A program made the position numbers and the translations under genes. The notes under the pieces are model-generated. The model was not told the origin of the DNA. It did no database searches and saw only the letters and a program-made list of their open reading frames with translations. Below, one piece after another: positions 12,976-15,399 of a stretch of 15,399 nt of DNA; positions within the stretch are counted from its first letter, which is position 1; every line of letters begins with the position of its first letter. Source of the DNA: Veillonellaceae bacterium UBA5809 (GTDB lineage Bacteria; Bacillota; Negativicutes; Veillonellales; Dialisteraceae); assembly GCA_002417965.1 (NCBI GenBank), contig DIDD01000037.1:3516-18914 (forward strand), written 5' to 3'.

Positions 12976-13635
12976 CTACGATTCTTCCTTTTTCTTATCA
13001 GGAATCACAATATCCCCCAGACCCCTGACGCACCATGCCGGCCCGTCGGCAATCACAGACTCTGCATTGGTCAGAGGCACCAAATTCAGAACGGAATGAT
13101 ACTTCTCAAAAGTCTGCGCCGATGTCTCTGCAAAAGGGAACTCCCCATAGTGGGGAAGAACGGAAAAAGGAACAAGGCCCAGACCGCGGTATGACATCAG
13201 CTCCGGTGCGGCGCGGCTGTCGTCCATGATCTGATTATATCCGATATCCGGAGCGGCAATCACAGCTCCCGCCGATTCCCCCGCATAAACCATGCCTTCC
13301 TCCGTACGGGACCGGATCAGCTCTGTCAGATGCTTCCGTCTGAGCTCCTGCATGAGATAAAATGTATTGCCCCCGGACACATAAAGAAACCCTGTACCGG
13401 AAATTCTCCGCACAGCCTCCGCTTCATCAGTCTCCGCCGCATCCATCACATGAACCTCATACCCCATAGCCCGGAAACACTGCATGCCTTCCTCTATATA
13501 TCCCCGGTATTCCTCCGTATTCCCCGCCGTGGGAATAAAAAGAACCTTCCGGTCTCTGATCCATGGATTCACAAACTTTTCAAACAAAGGCGCCGTCTCA
13601 GCAAAATAAGACGTTAAAAACAGACGTCCCTTCAT
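12976..13635 (-). CDS. S51 family peptidase (dipeptidase E / cyanophycinase-like)
   Basis: 219-residue cytoplasmic serine peptidase-like protein. PepE hydrolyses Asp-Xaa dipeptides. The nucleophile motif is clear: YAGESAGAVI with S121 in GxSAGA, preceded by FLYVSGGNTFYLMQEL (the family's GGN-T-L element). A histidine at 162 (VLPHYGEF) sits where the family has its catalytic His. ATG 13635 is chosen because it overlaps the stop of the upstream glycosylase gene (ATGA), has a G-run just upstream and starts a normal first strand; the longer frame to 13752 is only low-complexity sequence. Not clearly followed by a terminator, so its transcript might run into the ABC leader. Exact substrate unknown. 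Confidence 0.85.
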   Translation of the reverse strand: MKGRLFLTSYFAETAPLFEKFVNPWIRDRKVLFIPTAGNTEEYRGYIEEGMQCFRAMGYEVHVMDAAETDEAEAVRRISGTGFLYVSGGNTFYLMQELRRKHLTELIRSRTEEGMVYAGESAGAVIAAPDIGYNQIMDDSRAAPELMSYRGLGLVPFSVLPHYGEFPFAETSAQTFEKYHSVLNLVPLTNAESVIADGPAWCVRGLGDIVIPDKKKEES

Positions 13636-14258
13636 GGCCTGCCCCCCTTCTGCCCTCCGGCGCTGCGGATCCCCTGTGACAATACCCGCCTCACCTGCTG
13701 CTTCAGCACAGGAAGCACCTCCTCCGCATACCAGGGATGACGGGCCATCCATATCTGATTGCGCGGAGAAGGATGAACCAGCGGAAAATATGCCGGAAGA
13801 TACCGCTGGAAATTTCTGACTGTATCCGTAATCTTATCCGATGCCTTCAAGCCCAGATATCTTCGATTCGCATAGGCGCCGATTAAAACCGTCAGCCCCA
13901 CATGAGGCATGAGCCGCAGCAGCTCCGGATGCCATTTTTCGGCAAAGCCCTTCCGCGGCGGCAGATCTCCTGACCGGCCCTTTCCCGGGAAATAAAAATC
14001 CATGGGCATAACGGCAATCTTCCCTGAATGATAAAATTCATCCCGGTCGACCCCCAGCCAGTCACGGAGACGGTCTCCGCTCACATCATTCCATACAACA
14101 CGGCTGTCCTGCGCCTTCTGTCCCGGCGCCTGCCCGATAATAAGCAGCACCGCATCCGGAGACGCATAATACAGCGGATCGATGTGCCTTTCCGTATAAA
14201 AAACATTCTGCGGATCCTTCTTTACCGCATCAAAGACCTGCTGAAACTGCGGTTCCAT
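13632..14258 (-). CDS. Uracil-DNA glycosylase family protein
   Basis: 208-residue protein of the uracil-DNA glycosylase superfamily, predicted to excise uracil or related bases from DNA at the start of base-excision repair. Motif A is GQAPG (42-46), in the place where family members have GxDP/GEAPG. The C-terminal motif is HPSPRN (162-167) with the catalytic-loop histidine. The conserved PMDFYFPGKGRSGDLPPRKGF segment and WNDVSGDRLRDWLGV mark the subgroup common in Firmicutes rather than Ung itself, so biochemical activity is less certain. ATG 14258 has GGGGAGGAAGG about 7 bases upstream; an open frame continues to 14435 but would overlap the upstream GGDEF gene. Its stop overlaps the S51 peptidase start by four bases. 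Confidence 0.88.
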   Translation of the reverse strand: MEPQFQQVFDAVKKDPQNVFYTERHIDPLYYASPDAVLLIIGQAPGQKAQDSRVVWNDVSGDRLRDWLGVDRDEFYHSGKIAVMPMDFYFPGKGRSGDLPPRKGFAEKWHPELLRLMPHVGLTVLIGAYANRRYLGLKASDKITDTVRNFQRYLPAYFPLVHPSPRNQIWMARHPWYAEEVLPVLKQQVRRVLSQGIRSAGGQKGGRP

Positions 14259-14331
14259 AACCTTCCTCCCCGTATAAACGTCCGGACCGCTCTTCCTGTC
14301 CGGAGACAAACCCGCCGCAAAAGACTGACGC

Positions 14332-15390
14332 TCAATGCCGCATCTGCTGCCTTTCATTCCATGATACCACGATATTGCGGCTGTTTTTCTTGGCCGCATA
14401 AGCTGCCTTATCAGCCCGGCTGATCCACACCTCATAATCAGCTACTGACAGATCATCACAGTATACCGTGCCGATGCTGACCGTCACACGCCTGCCGCAG
14501 ACCTGCATTTCCGCAGCACTCTTCCGGATATTCTCAGCTGTTTCCCTGATATCTTTATCAGAACAGTCATACAGGAAAACAATAAACTCTTCTCCTCCGT
14601 ACCGGTAAAAAATCACTCTGTCCTGCTGCTGAAGACTCAAAAATAATTTCCCCATTTCATGGAGGCACTCATCACCCGCCGCATGTCCATATGTATCATT
14701 AAAATCCTTAAAATGATCCACATCCACCATGAATACCCCTGAAGGGCGGGTTTCCTTCCCCTCCTTGATCCGGTCAATCGCCTCAAACAGCTTCCTCCGG
14801 TTCCATACGCCGGTCAGCACATCCGTTGTTTTTTCCCGGATAAGCTGATCCTCCACCTCAAAAGACTTCAGCCGCATAATGATCAGAGCAGTCCCTATCA
14901 TAAATCCCAGTCCTCCGCTGACAAATCCGTTGATCATGTCGATATAGCCAAATTCAGCCCCCTTAACAACAAACGAGAAATAAGTATTCAGCAGATACAA
15001 TCCTAAAAAGGCAGGAATAAACCGGCAGGGTCTGTCTATAAATAAAAGAGGAATAATACAGAGCACCGTCAGCATAGTCGCCGCCGGACGTCCGGGAAAC
15101 CGGAACAGACTCAGATAAAGAGCCAGTCCGAATCCGGAAACTGAGAGCAGATACCAGCCCGCCAGAACATATTTCCGCATGGATTCTCTGGAGAAAATTT
15201 TCTGTATGAGAAAAAAAACCGCAAACGCACTCATATAACCTGGAATTGACATCCTCATCGAAGTACTGAACAGACCCATGGCCATGGCACAGAATAAGAA
15301 AAACATGGCAATCAGCAGTGTCTGGTTCAAACGTAAATAATTATACTGCTGTACTGCTTCTTCATATTTTGTAATATTCCTATTGATCAT
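14332..15390 (-). CDS. Membrane-bound GGDEF diguanylate cyclase
   Basis: 352-residue inner-membrane protein making cyclic-di-GMP from two GTP. Residues about 22-175 hold roughly six hydrophobic helices forming an unclassified membrane sensor. A linker (SFEVEDQLIREK) leads into the GGDEF domain (about 187-340): DVLTGVWNRRKL, MVDVDHFKDFNDTYGHAAGDECL, catalytic GGEEF (265-269), VTVSIGT and ADKAAYAAKKNSRN. The I-site position five residues before GGEEF reads QDRV rather than RxxD, so product inhibition through that site is probably absent. ATG 15388-15390 has no visible ribosome site and the frame is open to the window edge, so the true start may lie outside. The glycosylase gene follows after 73 bases on the same strand. 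Confidence 0.9.
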   Translation of the reverse strand: MINRNITKYEEAVQQYNYLRLNQTLLIAMFFLFCAMAMGLFSTSMRMSIPGYMSAFAVFFLIQKIFSRESMRKYVLAGWYLLSVSGFGLALYLSLFRFPGRPAATMLTVLCIIPLLFIDRPCRFIPAFLGLYLLNTYFSFVVKGAEFGYIDMINGFVSGGLGFMIGTALIIMRLKSFEVEDQLIREKTTDVLTGVWNRRKLFEAIDRIKEGKETRPSGVFMVDVDHFKDFNDTYGHAAGDECLHEMGKLFLSLQQQDRVIFYRYGGEEFIVFLYDCSDKDIRETAENIRKSAAEMQVCGRRVTVSIGTVYCDDLSVADYEVWISRADKAAYAAKKNSRNIVVSWNERQQMRH

Positions 15391-15399
15391 CGAGAGTGA

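Noticed and set aside
14278..14310. TCCGGA repeats between the GGDEF and glycosylase genes as a terminator
   Set aside because: The stem is short and no T-run follows on the minus strand; it does not argue against co-transcription.

Overview
The window looks like a chromosomal segment of an anaerobic diderm Firmicute (Negativicutes, in the Megasphaera/Dialister/Veillonella sense). The amino-acid sequences and the GGAGG-type ribosome sites are Firmicute-like. One gene encodes a signal-peptide-bearing beta-barrel of the lipid A deacylase (PagL) type, which only makes sense in a cell with an outer membrane and lipopolysaccharide. The taxon is an inference; no rRNA or other marker gene is present. 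I see no tRNA, rRNA, CRISPR array, insertion sequence or phage gene.

Layout. (1) 1-773, minus: CNNM/DUF21-CBS 'hemolysin' membrane protein, running off the left edge. (2) 1048-1785, plus: TauE/SafE-type permease behind a promoter with interleaved direct repeats. It converges on a flavin reductase-like gene (1837-2373, minus) across a shared terminator. (3) 2732-4831, plus: a two-gene unit of a small KaiB-fold protein followed by a 585-residue receiver-PAS-GGDEF-HD-GYP protein with both cyclic-di-GMP synthesis and breakdown motifs intact. (4) 4879-6330, minus: the PagL-like barrel and a conserved protein of unknown function. (5) 6521-7075, plus: GNAT acetyltransferase. (6) 7145-9642, minus: NAD(P)-binding oxidoreductase and a KefB-like CPA2 antiporter. 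(7) 9825-12732, minus: a complete polar amino-acid ABC importer (ATPase, lipoprotein receptor, two permeases). It has a strong promoter followed by a leader hairpin that looks like an intrinsic terminator. (8) 12976-15390, minus: membrane GGDEF protein, uracil-DNA glycosylase family protein and S51 peptidase, probably co-transcribed.

The most unusual point is the KaiB homologue without any KaiA or KaiC in view, placed 54 bases upstream of a bifunctional cyclic-di-GMP enzyme whose receiver domain lacks the acidic pocket and lysine needed for ordinary phosphorylation. KaiB is known for fold-switching protein-protein binding, so KaiB may act here as a partner or timer input for cyclic-di-GMP turnover. 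That is a hypothesis; the domains are seen, the interaction is not. A second diguanylate cyclase at the right end lacks the inhibitory I-site, so the window carries two differently controlled cyclic-di-GMP producers.

Most transcription units are separated by clear hairpin terminators, several usable from both strands. Promoters given are sequence matches only.
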